From the NCBI GenBank assembly GCA_963761005.1, contig CAVXFK010000018.1:248001-312000 (forward strand): DNA of 64,000 nt, written 5' to 3'. Below are positions 17,043 to 27,824 of this stretch, in pieces. Position numbers and translations under genes: made by a program. The notes beneath the pieces were generated by a model. It saw only the letters and a program-made list of their open reading frames with translations, made no database searches and was not told the DNA's origin. Position 1 is the stretch's first letter. Each line of letters opens with the position of its first letter. This DNA is from DASWJZ01 sp963761005 (GTDB lineage: Bacteria; Pseudomonadota; Alphaproteobacteria; Rhizobiales; Afifellaceae).

Positions 17043-17999
17043 TCAAGCCGCGGCCTCGCGAAGCTGCCTCGGAAGGCTGAAGACGATGCTCTCTTCAGCG
17101 GTGCGAACGAGCTCGACATTGATGTCGAAGCGCGCGGCGAAGGCGTCGAGCACCTCCTCCACGATGACCTCCGGCGCGGAGGCACCGGCGGTCACGCCGA
17201 TCCGTTCCACACCCTCGAACACAGACCAGTCGATCTCGGAAGCGCGCTGGATCAGGACCCCGCGCGGGCAGCCGGCGCGCTCGGCGACCTCGACCAGCCG
17301 CTGCGAATTGGAGGAATTCGGCGCGCCGACGACGATCATGCGGTCGACGACCGGGGCAACACGCTTCACCGCCTCCTGGCGGTTGGTGGTCGCGTAGCAG
17401 ATGTCGTCCTTGTGCGGACCGAGGATGTTCGGGAAGCGCTCCTTCAAGACCGCGACAATCTCCGACGTGTCGTCGACCGAAAGCGTCGTCTGCGTGATCC
17501 AGGCGAGATTGTCGGGCTCGCGCGGCTGGAACGTACGCGCGTCGTCGGCCGTCTCGACGAGATTGATCGTCCCCGGCGGAAGCTGGCCCATCGTGCCTTC
17601 CACCTCGGGGTGCCCGGCGTGTCCGACAAGCACGATCTCGTGCCCGCGGCGGGCGTGCAGGATCGCCTCCTTGTGGACCTTCGAGACGAGCGGGCAGGTC
17701 GCGTCGAGGACCGAAATGTTCCGCATCGCGGCGTCTTCGCGCACCTTCTTGGAGACGCCGTGCGCGGAGAAGACGACGGGCTGGTCGGAATGCGGAATCT
17801 CCTCCAGCTCCTCGACGAAGACGGCGCCCTTCGCCTTCAGGCTCTCCACGACATAGCGGTTGTGCACGATCTCGTGGCGGACGTAGACGGGCGCGCCGAA
17901 GCGCTCGAGCGCCTCCTCGACGACCTGGATGGCACGCTCCACCCCGGCGCAGAAGCCGCGCGGGGCGCAGAGCAGGATTTGAAGCTTCGGGCCGGGCAT
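17043..17999 (-). CDS. ispH: 4-hydroxy-3-methylbut-2-enyl diphosphate reductase
   Basis: IspH is the last enzyme of the MEP isoprenoid pathway and makes IPP and DMAPP using a 4Fe-4S cluster. The 318-residue protein has the cluster cysteines in PRGFCAGV (Cys17), DATCPLVSKVHKE and the RAGCPRGV region, with the substrate-binding VRHEIVHNRYVV and SSNSQRL segments. It is the first gene of the ispH-thrB-rnhA set, 13 bp downstream of the SURF1 gene. Confidence 0.96.
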   Translation of the reverse strand: MPGPKLQILLCAPRGFCAGVERAIQVVEEALERFGAPVYVRHEIVHNRYVVESLKAKGAVFVEELEEIPHSDQPVVFSAHGVSKKVREDAAMRNISVLDATCPLVSKVHKEAILHARRGHEIVLVGHAGHPEVEGTMGQLPPGTINLVETADDARTFQPREPDNLAWITQTTLSVDDTSEIVAVLKERFPNILGPHKDDICYATTNRQEAVKRVAPVVDRMIVVGAPNSSNSQRLVEVAERAGCPRGVLIQRASEIDWSVFEGVERIGVTAGASAPEVIVEEVLDAFAARFDINVELVRTAEESIVFSLPRQLREAAA

Positions 18000-18012
18000 C
18001 TCTCACTGGCAG

Positions 18013-18798
18013 TTAGGGAGCGCTCCTGGGTGGCGTCAAGCGTGCATCTTTGCGCTCGGCTAGGCGCCGCCAGGCGAAAACGCCGAAAACCGCCACGAGT
18101 GCGGCGGCAAGGCCATACCATGTCAACGCATATTGAAGGTGGTTGTTGGCAAATGCCATGCGCGTTTCGCCGCTCTGCGGCAGGCCGCTGGGCGGCGTCT
18201 CCGACGCAATAAGATCGATGGTGAAAGGCGCAACCGGCGGAGAGAGCTGCTTGGCAGCTGAAATCGCGGCAACGTTTCGGGCGAAGAACATGTTCTGGTC
18301 CGGTTGGTCGCCGGGCGTGAAATAGGAGCGCTTCTCGTCCGGGCGCATCAGCCCCGTCAGTGTCACCGACTCGCCCGAAAGCGTCTCGCCGCGCTCGGAA
18401 GGCAGGCTCTTGTCCGCGGGGGCGAAGCCGCGATTAACGAGCACCGTCCCGCCGCTCGTCAGCGCAAAGGGCGTCACCACCCAGAACCCCGGCCCGCCAT
18501 AAGGCCCGTGCGGGTCGGGCAGGCTAGTGAAGACGCGCGCCTCCTTGTCATGCTGGAAGTGGCCGGTGAGGCGGTAGGGGCGGTAGGAGTCGGTGCCGGC
18601 CGGATCGAGGCTCGACCATGCGGAGAGTGATGGCAGCTCGCGCACGGCCTCCTTGGGGCGCTCCGTCGCGGCCGCGATCAGGCCCTCTTTCCAGGCCAGC
18701 CGGCGGACTTGCCAGTTCCCGAGCGAGATGAGGATGCCGACGGCGACGAGCGTGAGCAGCGCCGGAACGAAAAGGCCGCGCGGGCGTGCTTCAGTCAA
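18013..18798 (-). CDS. SURF1 family cytochrome oxidase assembly protein
   Basis: SURF1 assists heme a insertion into subunit I of aa3 oxidase. The 261-residue protein has two end transmembrane helices: LFVPALLTLVAVGILISLGNW with the conserved GxWQ-like element, and ALTWYGLAAALVAVFGVFAW. Between them lies the periplasmic domain with PYRLTGHF, GPGFWVVTPF and VNRGFAP. The start is TTG at 18798, overlapping the DUF983 stop by eight bases. It is the last gene of the oxidase cluster. Confidence 0.93.
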   Translation of the reverse strand: MTEARPRGLFVPALLTLVAVGILISLGNWQVRRLAWKEGLIAAATERPKEAVRELPSLSAWSSLDPAGTDSYRPYRLTGHFQHDKEARVFTSLPDPHGPYGGPGFWVVTPFALTSGGTVLVNRGFAPADKSLPSERGETLSGESVTLTGLMRPDEKRSYFTPGDQPDQNMFFARNVAAISAAKQLSPPVAPFTIDLIASETPPSGLPQSGETRMAFANNHLQYALTWYGLAAALVAVFGVFAWRRLAERKDARLTPPRSAP

Positions 18799-19177
18799 CG
18801 TTCTTGATGCGGCCCTCTTCCGCCTTGTGGTGATACTGAAGCGCGATCAGCACACCTTTAAGGGGACGCAGGAATCCGAGGCAGAGAATCAGCACGAGCG
18901 GTAGCCACAGCACGAAGTGCACCCAGAGCGGCGGGCTGTAGGCGACCTCCACGAGGAGTGCCGCGCCGGCGATGATGAAGCCTACGATCAGGATGACGAA
19001 GACCGCCGGGCCATCGGCCGAATCGGCGAAGGAAAAATCGAGGCCGCAGGCCGCGCAGCGTGGCGCCAGCGTGAGGAAGCCGGAAAAAAGCCGCCCTTCG
19101 CCGCAGCGTGGGCAGCGTCCGCGCACCCCCGCCGAAAACGGGTTCTGTGGCGCGTAAAGCGCCTTGTCCTCACTCAT
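18791..19177 (-). CDS. DUF983 family protein
   Basis: The 128-residue protein has an N-terminal zinc-ribbon pair, CPRCG and CAACG, followed by two transmembrane helices (about 56-80 and 83-105). DUF983 proteins are regularly found between cytochrome oxidase subunit III and SURF1 genes in alphaproteobacteria and are presumed to help oxidase biogenesis, with no defined activity. It lies 42 bp after ctaE and overlaps the SURF1 gene. Confidence 0.92.
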   Translation of the reverse strand: MSEDKALYAPQNPFSAGVRGRCPRCGEGRLFSGFLTLAPRCAACGLDFSFADSADGPAVFVILIVGFIIAGAALLVEVAYSPPLWVHFVLWLPLVLILCLGFLRPLKGVLIALQYHHKAEEGRIKNVD

Positions 19178-19219
19178 TGTAAGACTCGCCTGTGGACGGC
19201 GCCGACGCCGTCTTTGGCT

Positions 19220-20056
19220 CTAGCCGGCGTAAACGCCGCCGGAATTTCCCCAGACGTAAATGCAGGTGAAGAGGAAGAGCCAGACGACGTCGACGAAATG
19301 CCAATACCAGGCGGCCGCTTCGAAGCCGAAGTGCTGTTTCGGCGTGAACTGCCCCAGGAACGCGCGCACCAGGCAGACGCAGAGGAAGATCGTGCCGATG
19401 ATGACGTGGAAGCCGTGGAAGCCGGTCGCCATGAAGAAGGTGGCGCCGTAGATGCTGCCTTTGAAAGCGAACGGCGCGTGGATGTACTCGTAAGCCTGGA
19501 TGGATGTGAAGAGCACGCCGAGCACGATGGTGAGCGCAAGACCCCATTTCAGGCCGTTGCGGTCGTTGTTGAGGAGCGCGTGGTGCGCCCAGGTCACTGT
19601 CGTGCCCGAAGTCAGAAGCGTGAGCGTGTTGATGAGCGGCAGGTGCCACGGATCGAGCACTTCGAGACCGGCCGGTGGCCAGTGGCCGCCGGTCGCCGCG
19701 ACGCGCGCATATTGCGCCGCCTCGCCGGAGTAGAGGCTGGCGTCGAAGAAGGCCCAGAACCAGGCGACGAAGAACATCACCTCCGAGGCGATGAACATGA
19801 TCATGCCGTAGCGGAGATGGAGCTGAACGACCGGCGTGTGGTCGCCGCGATTCGCCTCGCGGATGACGTCCGTCCACCAAGCGAACATCGTGTAGAGCAC
19901 ACCGAGGACGCCGGGCATGGTCCACCACCAGCTCGCCCCATGCATGGCGGAGATCAAGGCAAGCGCCAGAGCGAACGCCGAGACCGCCCCGATGATCGGC
20001 CACGGGCTCGGATCGACGAGGTGGTAGTCGTGGTGCTTCGCGTGCGCCTCAGCCAT
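19220..20056 (-). CDS. ctaE: Cytochrome c oxidase subunit III
   Basis: Subunit III of aa3-type oxidase, with seven predicted helices, stabilises subunit I and the oxygen pathway. The 278-residue protein begins HHDYHLVDPSPWPI and contains IREANRGDHTPVVQ, SEVMFFVAWFWAFF and a WYWHFVDVVWLFLF C-terminus, all diagnostic. It is separated from coxF by a 144-bp stretch that in relatives holds ctaG. Confidence 0.96.
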   Translation of the reverse strand: MAEAHAKHHDYHLVDPSPWPIIGAVSAFALALALISAMHGASWWWTMPGVLGVLYTMFAWWTDVIREANRGDHTPVVQLHLRYGMIMFIASEVMFFVAWFWAFFDASLYSGEAAQYARVAATGGHWPPAGLEVLDPWHLPLINTLTLLTSGTTVTWAHHALLNNDRNGLKWGLALTIVLGVLFTSIQAYEYIHAPFAFKGSIYGATFFMATGFHGFHVIIGTIFLCVCLVRAFLGQFTPKQHFGFEAAAWYWHFVDVVWLFLFTCIYVWGNSGGVYAG

Positions 20057-20200
20057 GGTCGTCCCGTTCCATCCGCTTCGCGGGCCCGGCGTCCGGCGCC
20101 GGGCCGCGCCTTACTACAAGTTTTTTTCGCCTACGTCGCCTTCCGCTCGCGCGACCGGTTGTCCCCCCGGCTTCGTCATGCAGCTTGCCGGCCGCGCCGG
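20057..20200. other. ctaE-coxF gap without ctaG
   Basis: In most alphaproteobacterial clusters a ctaG (cox11) gene of about 200 codons lies here. I see none. On the minus strand a short frame begins at ATG 20179 (MTKPGGQPVARAEGD...) but stops after 21 codons. A GC-rich inverted repeat with a 9-bp stem (GGCCCGGCG / CGCCGGGCC, 20083-20105) lies just upstream of ctaE. The 21-codon frame could be a remnant ctaG N-terminus, which is speculative. Confidence 0.6.
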
Positions 20201-20353
20201 TCAGTTGTGCAGGACGCCGGGGCCGCGCACGAGCGCGAGCACATAGAAGAGCACGACGAGCGCCGCGAGCAGGAAGGCGAGCGCCACCGACCGCCGGCGC
20301 CTTCGCCTCGCCTGCTCCGGGGTGAGGGTCCGCCGCGCATCCGCCTCACCCAC
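20201..20353 (-). CDS. coxF: CoxF-like small membrane protein
   Basis: A 50-residue open frame starts at GTG 20353, overlapping the ctaB stop, and ends at TGA 20201. It encodes a short soluble head (LTPEQARRRRRRS) and one transmembrane helix (VALAFLLAALVVLFYVLAL), ending VRGPGVLHN. A TPEQ-arginine cluster followed by one helix is the pattern of CoxF proteins found between ctaB and ctaG in alphaproteobacteria. It is easily missed because of its size and GTG start. Confidence 0.8.
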   Translation of the reverse strand: MGEADARRTLTPEQARRRRRRSVALAFLLAALVVLFYVLALVRGPGVLHN

Positions 20354-21281
20354 CGAGCGGTCCAGTCAGCCCAAGCTCCAGGAGCCGCACCGAGAAGAGG
20401 CCGAAGAGATAGACGATGGAATAGCCGAAGAGGCTCTTGGCGGCAGCGTTGTTCGCTGCATCGCCGCGCCGCCAGACGCGGATCGCCCGGCGGATGAACT
20501 CCGCCCCGAGCAGGACCGCGGCGACGCCGTAGATGGGGCCGGCTTGGCCAAGAAGGAACGGCAGAACGCCGATCGGCGCAAGAAGCGCGGCGTATGCGAG
20601 GACGTGGCTCCTTGTCGCCGCGTCGCCGGCAACGTTCGGCAGCATCGGGATGCCGGCCGCGGCATAGTCATCGCGGCTGAAGAGTGCGAGTGCCCAAAAA
20701 TGCGGCGGCGTCCACATGAAGATGATGAGGAAATAGATCAGCGGCTCGAGCGACACACCGCCCGTCACCGCGGCCCAACCGATCACCGGCGGGAGCGCGC
20801 CTGCGGCGCCGCCGATGACAATGTTCTGCGCGGTCGAGCGCTTGAGCCACGCGGTGTAGACCGCGACATAGAAGAAGATCGTGAAAGCAAGAAGCGCCGC
20901 CGCGAGCCAGTTGGCGGCAAGGCCGAGAATCGCGACTGAGAAAGCGGCAAGCACGATGCCGAAGCCGAGGCACTCGGCGCGGCTCATGCGGCCCGCGGGA
21001 ATCGGCCGCATCTGCGTGCGCCGCATCAAGCCGTCGATGTCGGCGTCGAACCACATGTTGAGCGCACCCGCCGCGCCGGCGCCGGCGGCAATCGCGATGA
21101 GCGCGATCACGGCCTGCGCCGGATTGATCGACGTCGGCGCCGCCACCATGCCGACGAGCGCGGTGAAGACCACGAGCGACATCACGCGCGGCTTCAACAG
21201 CGCGAAATAGTCCTCGACGTCTGCGCCGTCCCAGTCCTCGGCGAAGAGCTTGGCTTCGGTCTCGTTGGCGGCTGCTGTCAT
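20346..21281 (-). CDS. ctaB: Protoheme IX farnesyltransferase (heme O synthase)
   Basis: This UbiA-superfamily enzyme converts heme b to heme o by adding a farnesyl group. The 311-residue protein has the motif NMWFDADIDGLMRRTQMRPIP, which includes the Asp-rich prenyl-diphosphate site, and FMWTPPHFWALAL with the second site. Eight to nine hydrophobic helices are visible. It lies 18 bp downstream of ctaD and overlaps coxF. Confidence 0.96.
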   Translation of the reverse strand: MTAAANETEAKLFAEDWDGADVEDYFALLKPRVMSLVVFTALVGMVAAPTSINPAQAVIALIAIAAGAGAAGALNMWFDADIDGLMRRTQMRPIPAGRMSRAECLGFGIVLAAFSVAILGLAANWLAAALLAFTIFFYVAVYTAWLKRSTAQNIVIGGAAGALPPVIGWAAVTGGVSLEPLIYFLIIFMWTPPHFWALALFSRDDYAAAGIPMLPNVAGDAATRSHVLAYAALLAPIGVLPFLLGQAGPIYGVAAVLLGAEFIRRAIRVWRRGDAANNAAAKSLFGYSIVYLFGLFSVRLLELGLTGPLGG

Positions 21282-21299
21282 CGTGTCGCCGGCGTCCCC

Positions 21300-22949
<1,650 letters not shown>

Positions 22950-22984
22950 TATCGTCAGCTCCTGCGCTCTATCCTTCGCCACGC

Positions 22985-23905
22985 TCAGCGGGCGGCAAGC
23001 TTCTGTTCGTTGTTCGCGTCGTCCATCGCGCGCGCCAGCGTCTTGTAGGCGCCGGGAAGATCGGACCCGGCCTGCGCCGCCCAGGCGCGGAACTGATCCG
23101 CAGAGACCACCCTGATCTCGATCGGCATGAAGGCGTGGTCCTTGCCGCAAAGCTCCGAGCACTGGCCGTAGAAGGTGCCCTCGCGATCAGCCTTGAAATA
23201 GGTCTCGTTCAAGCGTCCGGGGACCGCGTCGGCCTTCAGGCCGAAGGCCGGCATGGCGAAGGAATGGATGGCGTCGCCCTCAGCCGTCACCTGCACGCGG
23301 ACGAAGGTGTTGACCGGCACGATCGCCGGATTATCGACCGTCAGATTGCGGAGGTCGCCGTCCTTGAGCTGGCCGTCGGGGAGCGGCAGCATGAAGAGAT
23401 CGATGGGCTGCGCGACGCCCATCCCGGCATTGTCCGTGTCGTTCGAATAGCTGACGTCCCAGGCCCATTGCACGCCGGTGAACTTCACCGTCAGGAACTT
23501 CGCAGTCTTGGCGTCGAAATCTGCGTAGAGCTTCGAGGGGTCGTACTCGCCGTAGAGAAGCTTGAAGGACGGAATCGCGATCGCGACCAGGATGAAGACC
23601 GGGACGACGGTCCACAGGACCTCGACCGTGGTGTTGTGAGTAACGCGCGAAGGCACGGGATTGGCGCGCTCGTTGAAGCGGATGATGCACCAGCCGATAA
23701 GACCGAACACGAAGAGGACAATCACCGTGACGATGATCAGCGTGTAGTTGCCGAACCACTCGATGTAATTCATCACCAGGGTGGCCGGATTCTGGAAGCT
23801 CATCTGCCAATCGAAGGCGCCGTCCGGGCGCCCCTCGGCCGAGGCCAAGCCAACGCCCGCCACAAGCCATGCAAGAGCCGCGATCAATCTCGTCGCAACC
23901 GCCAT
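22985..23905 (-). CDS. ctaC: Cytochrome c oxidase subunit II
   Basis: Subunit II takes electrons from cytochrome c through the binuclear CuA site. The 306-residue protein has a signal peptide (cleavage near ASA-EGRP), two transmembrane helices, the aromatic patch QWAWDVSY, and CuA ligands in GQCSELCGKDHAFMPIE plus the upstream His in IHSFAMPAFG. It is the first gene of the ctaC-ctaD-ctaB-coxF-ctaE-DUF983-SURF1 operon. Confidence 0.96.
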   Translation of the reverse strand: MAVATRLIAALAWLVAGVGLASAEGRPDGAFDWQMSFQNPATLVMNYIEWFGNYTLIIVTVIVLFVFGLIGWCIIRFNERANPVPSRVTHNTTVEVLWTVVPVFILVAIAIPSFKLLYGEYDPSKLYADFDAKTAKFLTVKFTGVQWAWDVSYSNDTDNAGMGVAQPIDLFMLPLPDGQLKDGDLRNLTVDNPAIVPVNTFVRVQVTAEGDAIHSFAMPAFGLKADAVPGRLNETYFKADREGTFYGQCSELCGKDHAFMPIEIRVVSADQFRAWAAQAGSDLPGAYKTLARAMDDANNEQKLAAR

Positions 23906-24102
23906 CGATCAGTAACTCCGCTTTGCGGCCCCCGCGCCCCCGGGCAAGCCACCGAGCCCGTCACTGCCGGATTCGCCCGCGCGCCGTCCGCTGCCGCCCG
24001 AGTAACCACAGTCGGCCCCGCCACGCAACGCGCAAGCCCGCGCCTTTATGCGGCAAATTGCGCGTAAGGAGGCGGCCGCCACAGGCGCTTCCAGCCCTTT
24101 TC

Positions 24103-24131
24103 TTGACACTTGGGACCGCTCTGTTAGGGCT
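24103..24131 (+). promoter_or_regulatory. Possible sigma-70 type promoter for ialB-like gene
   Basis: A perfect TTGACA at 24103-24108 is followed after about 16 bases by TAGGGC. The -10 match is weak. The site lies in the 285-bp gap between divergent ctaC and the IalB gene, about 60 bp before the GTG start. The rest of that gap holds no gene I can support. Confidence 0.45.
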
Positions 24132-24190
24132 TCACCGAGCCCGCAACCGGCGTTTACGTCGCGACGCGTCGACCGCTTCCGGAGGCATTC

Positions 24191-24679
24191 GTGCATCGCT
24201 TCGTCTTGCTGTTGATTCTCTTGCTGCTCGTTCCCGCCCAGGCTGCGGCACAGGGTGAGATCAAATCCAAACACGGCGACTGGGATTTGCGCTGCGATAC
24301 GCCCGCCGGCTCGACGACCGAGCAATGCGTGATCATGCAGTTCGTGACGGCGAAGGACCGCGAGAATGTCGGGCTCTCCGTCGTGGTCATGAAGACGGCG
24401 GACAAGAAGGCGCGCATCCTAAGAGTGCTCGCGCCCCTTGGCGTTCTCCTGCCGCGCGGGCTCGGCCTTCGAATCGACAATACCGACATGGGAACGACCG
24501 GCTTCATCCGCTGCCTGCCGAACGGCTGCGTCTCCGAAGTCCTCATGGACGATCAGCTCATCCAGCAGCTCCGCAACGGCAAGCAGGCGATGTTCATCAT
24601 CTTCCAAACGCCGGAAGAAGGAATCGGAGTGCCGATTTCGCTTGCCGGATTCGGCGAAGGGTTCGACGCTCTCCCCTAA
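24191..24679 (+). CDS. Invasion-associated locus B (IalB) family exported protein
   Basis: The 162-residue protein has a signal peptide (cleavage near AQAAA-QGEI) and the IalB fold. Conserved parts are HGDWDLRCDT, EQCVIMQ, RCLPNGCVSEV and the C-terminal FIIFQTPEEGIGVPISLAGF. Cysteines in the CDT, EQC, RC and GC contexts probably pair. IalB was named in Bartonella, but homologues are general alphaproteobacterial periplasmic proteins with no defined activity. The start is GTG with GGAGG five bases upstream. Confidence 0.9.
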   Translation: MHRFVLLLILLLLVPAQAAAQGEIKSKHGDWDLRCDTPAGSTTEQCVIMQFVTAKDRENVGLSVVVMKTADKKARILRVLAPLGVLLPRGLGLRIDNTDMGTTGFIRCLPNGCVSEVLMDDQLIQQLRNGKQAMFIIFQTPEEGIGVPISLAGFGEGFDALP

Positions 24680-24730
24680 CCTTCCGGCTTCCGCCGGACG
24701 GCGTCCCCGGCGTTGAGGACGGCGAGAAGC

Positions 24731-26528
24731 ATGCTTGACGCATCCGACAGCCCCGGCCTCGCCTTCGCGGAGCCGCTGATCCTGCTCCTCGCGTCGGTCG
24801 TGGGCGTCGCGATCTCGCGGCGGCTCGGTCTTGGATCGGTGCTCGGCTATCTCGCCGCCGGGGTGGTGATCGGGCCGATCGCGCGGCTCATCACCGGCGC
24901 CCATGAAATCATGCAGGTCGCCGAGCTCGGCATCGTGATGTTCCTGTTCATCATCGGGCTGGAGCTGAAGCCGGCGCGGCTTTGGGCCATGCGCACCGAC
25001 ATATTCGGGTTCGGCCTCGCGCAAGTTGTCCTGACCGGCGCGATCCTGACCGAGATCTTCCACCTTTCGGGCTGGCGGATCGAGCCGGCAATCATCATCG
25101 GGTTCGGGCTTGCGATGTCGTCGACCGCCTTCGGCATGCAGGTGCTTACGGAGCGAAGCGACCTCGTCACTCCCTACGGCCAGAAGGCGACGGCGGTGCT
25201 CCTCTTCCAGGACCTCGCCATCGTGCCGCTCCTTGCCGTCGTGCCGATGCTCGCGCCGGGCGGCGCACGCTTCGGGGCCGGCCACCCGATCGACTTCGTG
25301 GAGGCCGTCGGCGCGCTCGCGGTCCTCCTCCTCGCCGGGCGTTACCTGCTCAACCCCATCTTCCGCGTGCTCGCGCTCACGCGGGCGCGCGAGGTGATGA
25401 CGGCGGCGGCGCTCCTTGTGGTGCTCGGTGCCGCGGCGCTCATGGAATTCGCCGGGCTCTCGATGGCGCTCGGCGCCTTCCTCGCCGGTTTGATGCTCGC
25501 CAACTCCGCCTTCCGGCACGAGCTTGAGGCCGACATCGAACCATTCCGCGGCATTCTCTTCGGCCTTTTCTTCATCGCCGTCGGCATGGCGATCAACCCC
25601 GACTATCTCCTGCAAAGCTGGTGGCGGATCGGGCTTGCGGTGATCGTGGTGATGATCGTGAAAGCCGGGATCTACTACGGCCTCGCGCGGCTCTTCCGCG
25701 CCAATCATAACGACGCCGTCAGAATCGCGCTGCTGCTGCCGCAGGCCGGCGAATTCGCCTTCGTCCTTTTCGCCTCCGCTTCGGCGGTCAGAGCGCTTTG
25801 GCCGTCGGAGACCGCCTTCGTCGCCGGCGTCGTGACGGTGACGATGGCGCTGACACCGCTGTCGTTCATGCTCGAGCGCTTCCTCCTCACCAAGGAGGAA
25901 GAAGAGACGATCGAGGAGGATTTCGAGGGCGCCGGCGGGCAGGTCCTGATCATCGGTTTCGGCCGTTTCGGCCAGATCGTGAGCCAGGTGGTGCTGGCGC
26001 AGCACGTCGACACCACCCTCATCGATTTGAGCGCCGAGCGCGTGCGCCAGGCATCGCGCTTCGGATTCCGCATCTATTTCGGCGACGGCACGCGGCGCGA
26101 CGTGCTGAAGGCGGCGGGCGCGGAACAGGCGACGATCGTCTGCGTCTGCGTGGCGAAGCCGGATGTCTCAAACCGCATCGTCGACCTGGTCCGGTCCGAA
26201 TTTCCAAATGCCCGCCTCTTCGTGCGCTCCTACGACCGCAACCACACGCTGGAGCTTCTCGCCAAGGGCATCGACTACGAGATCCGCGAGACCTTCGAAT
26301 TCGGCGCTTGCCTTCGGCACTGAGACGCTGCGCGGATTGGGGCTTGGCGCCGACGAGGCCGACACCGTCGCCGAGGAGGTCCGCCGTCGCGACAAGGAGC
26401 GGCTCGAGGAGCAGCTCGGCGGCGAGACCGCCGCCGGCGCCCCCGCGATCCGCCCGCCCGAGGTGACGCCCGAGCCGCTGACGCCGCCGGTGCGGCGCGA
26501 GGGCGCACACCAGCCGGCCGCCGAATGA
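24731..26528 (+). CDS. KefB/KefC-type cation:proton antiporter with RCK domain, one-base frameshift
   Basis: This is a CPA2-family potassium/proton antiporter. The first part has about twelve helices with GLGSVLGYLAAGVVIGP, FLFIIGLELKP and LFQDLAIVPLLAV; the second is a TrkA-N (RCK) nucleotide-binding domain with VLIIGFGRFGQIVSQVV. The frame is broken at 26300-26301, where GAATTCGG reads as one T too many. Repaired, it continues SALAFGTETLRGLGLGAD and a charged tail to TGA 26528, which makes an ATGA overlap with the next gene. The span is 1798 bases (3n+1). Read literally, the protein stops at 26323. Start ATG 24731 is preferred over TTG 24713. Confidence 0.85.
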
Positions 26529-26797
26529 ACGCCTATACCTTGGCCGCCGCCAACGCTCTGGCTGAAAAGACTCGGATGAACAGGCACGAATTCTTCGGCC
26601 GCGACGGCGAGGCGCGGCTTCGCTATCTCGACAGCGACTTCCAGGTGGTGGTGCCCGGCGCCTATGTCACCTGCTCGGTCACCGGCAAGCGCATACCGCT
26701 CGCCGAGCTCCGCTATTGGAACGTCGACCGCCAGGAGGCCTATGTCGACGCCGCGGCCTCGCTCAAGCGGGAACTCTCTCTTCGTCGCGGGAAATGA
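26525..26797 (+). CDS. DUF2093 family protein
   Basis: This small protein (90 residues from ATG 26525, or 73 from ATG 26576) has the DUF2093 pattern: EARLRYLDSDFQVVVPGAYVTCSVTG and IPLAELRYWNVDRQEAY. The role is unknown. The first ATG overlaps the repaired stop of the antiporter gene, suggesting coupling; the second matches the usual N-terminus MNRHEFF of the family. The 3' end overlaps convergent lpxK by 35 bp. Confidence 0.88.
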   Translation: MNAYTLAAANALAEKTRMNRHEFFGRDGEARLRYLDSDFQVVVPGAYVTCSVTGKRIPLAELRYWNVDRQEAYVDAAASLKRELSLRRGK

Positions 26798-27824
26798 CCG
26801 GCTTCAGGCGGTAGGCGCTCGCGTGCGCCGCGACCGCGTCGGTGATCAGCGCAGCCAGCCGCCGCGGTTCCTCGAAGCTGACACGCACCGGAAACGTCTC
26901 GGTTGCCGCGGCAAGCTGCGCCGCTGCCTCACCGCTGCCGTTCAGGCGCACGCGGTCCTTCTCGGTCGTGATCGGCACGAGATCGCGGCCCTTCGCCTCC
27001 TTCAAGATCATCTCGCAATCGGCGGGCGTGAAGAGATGATGGTCGGGGAAGTTCATCGTATGGCCGACCGTCGCCCCGGCGGCGGCGAGCGCCTTGTAGA
27101 ACTTCGCCGGGTCGGCGATGCCGGAAAACGCCAGATAGGGGCGGCGCTTCAGCCCGCGCTTTCGCGCCGGCGCCGAGAAGGCGCGCAGCGTCGGCCGTCC
27201 GGCGCGGGCAGCGATGCGGACGGGACGGCCGCCGCTCCCCTCCCCGAGCACGACCAGCGCGTCGGCCAATCGTATCTGCGCAGCGAGCGGCGCGCGGAGC
27301 GGACCGGCGGGAAACACCAGTCCGTTGCCGATGCCGCGCTCCGCGTCGATCACGACGAGCGAAAGATCCTTGTTGAGCGACGCGTTCTGGAAGCCGTCGT
27401 CCATCACCACCACGTCGGCGCCAAGCTGCGCCAGGAGCTTGGCGCCGCTCGGCCGGTCGGCGGCGACGACGGTCGGCGCGAACTGGGCGAGGAGCAGCGC
27501 CTCGTCGCCGACCTGCGCGGCGGTATGGATTCCGACCGACACGCAAAGCGGTCCGCGCTCGGTACCGCCATAGCCGCGCGTCAGGAAGCCGGGATTGAGC
27601 TTCAGCTTGCGGCAGACGCTTGCCACCTCAAGTGCCGTCGGCGTCTTCCCGGCGCCGCCGACCACGAGGTTTCCGACGCAGATGACCGGGATCTCCAGCG
27701 TCACGCCCGGCCTTGCCATCAACCGTCCGCTGATCCGGCCGTAGACGGCACCGAGCGGAGCCAGCGCAAAGCCCGCGGCGGCGTGGCTGTGCCACCAGAA
27801 CTCAGGGGCGCGAGGAAGCTTCAT
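26763..27824 (-). CDS. lpxK: Tetraacyldisaccharide 4'-kinase
   Basis: LpxK phosphorylates the 4' position of the lipid A disaccharide. The 353-residue protein has an N-terminal membrane-associated helix, the Walker-like loop VGNLVVGGAGKTPTALEV, FLTRGYGG and VVMDDGFQN. It starts at ATG 27824 (MKLPRAPEFWWHS), inside the 3' end of waaA by 23 bp, so it is coupled to waaA. It converges with the DUF2093 gene. Confidence 0.95.
   Translation of the reverse strand: MKLPRAPEFWWHSHAAAGFALAPLGAVYGRISGRLMARPGVTLEIPVICVGNLVVGGAGKTPTALEVASVCRKLKLNPGFLTRGYGGTERGPLCVSVGIHTAAQVGDEALLLAQFAPTVVAADRPSGAKLLAQLGADVVVMDDGFQNASLNKDLSLVVIDAERGIGNGLVFPAGPLRAPLAAQIRLADALVVLGEGSGGRPVRIAARAGRPTLRAFSAPARKRGLKRRPYLAFSGIADPAKFYKALAAAGATVGHTMNFPDHHLFTPADCEMILKEAKGRDLVPITTEKDRVRLNGSGEAAAQLAAATETFPVRVSFEEPRRLAALITDAVAAHASAYRLKPVISRDEERVPA

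Noticed and set aside
20117..20179. 21-codon frame MTKPGGQPVARAEGD... as a gene
   Set aside because: Too short, poor ribosome-binding site, no match I can support; described only as possible ctaG remnant.
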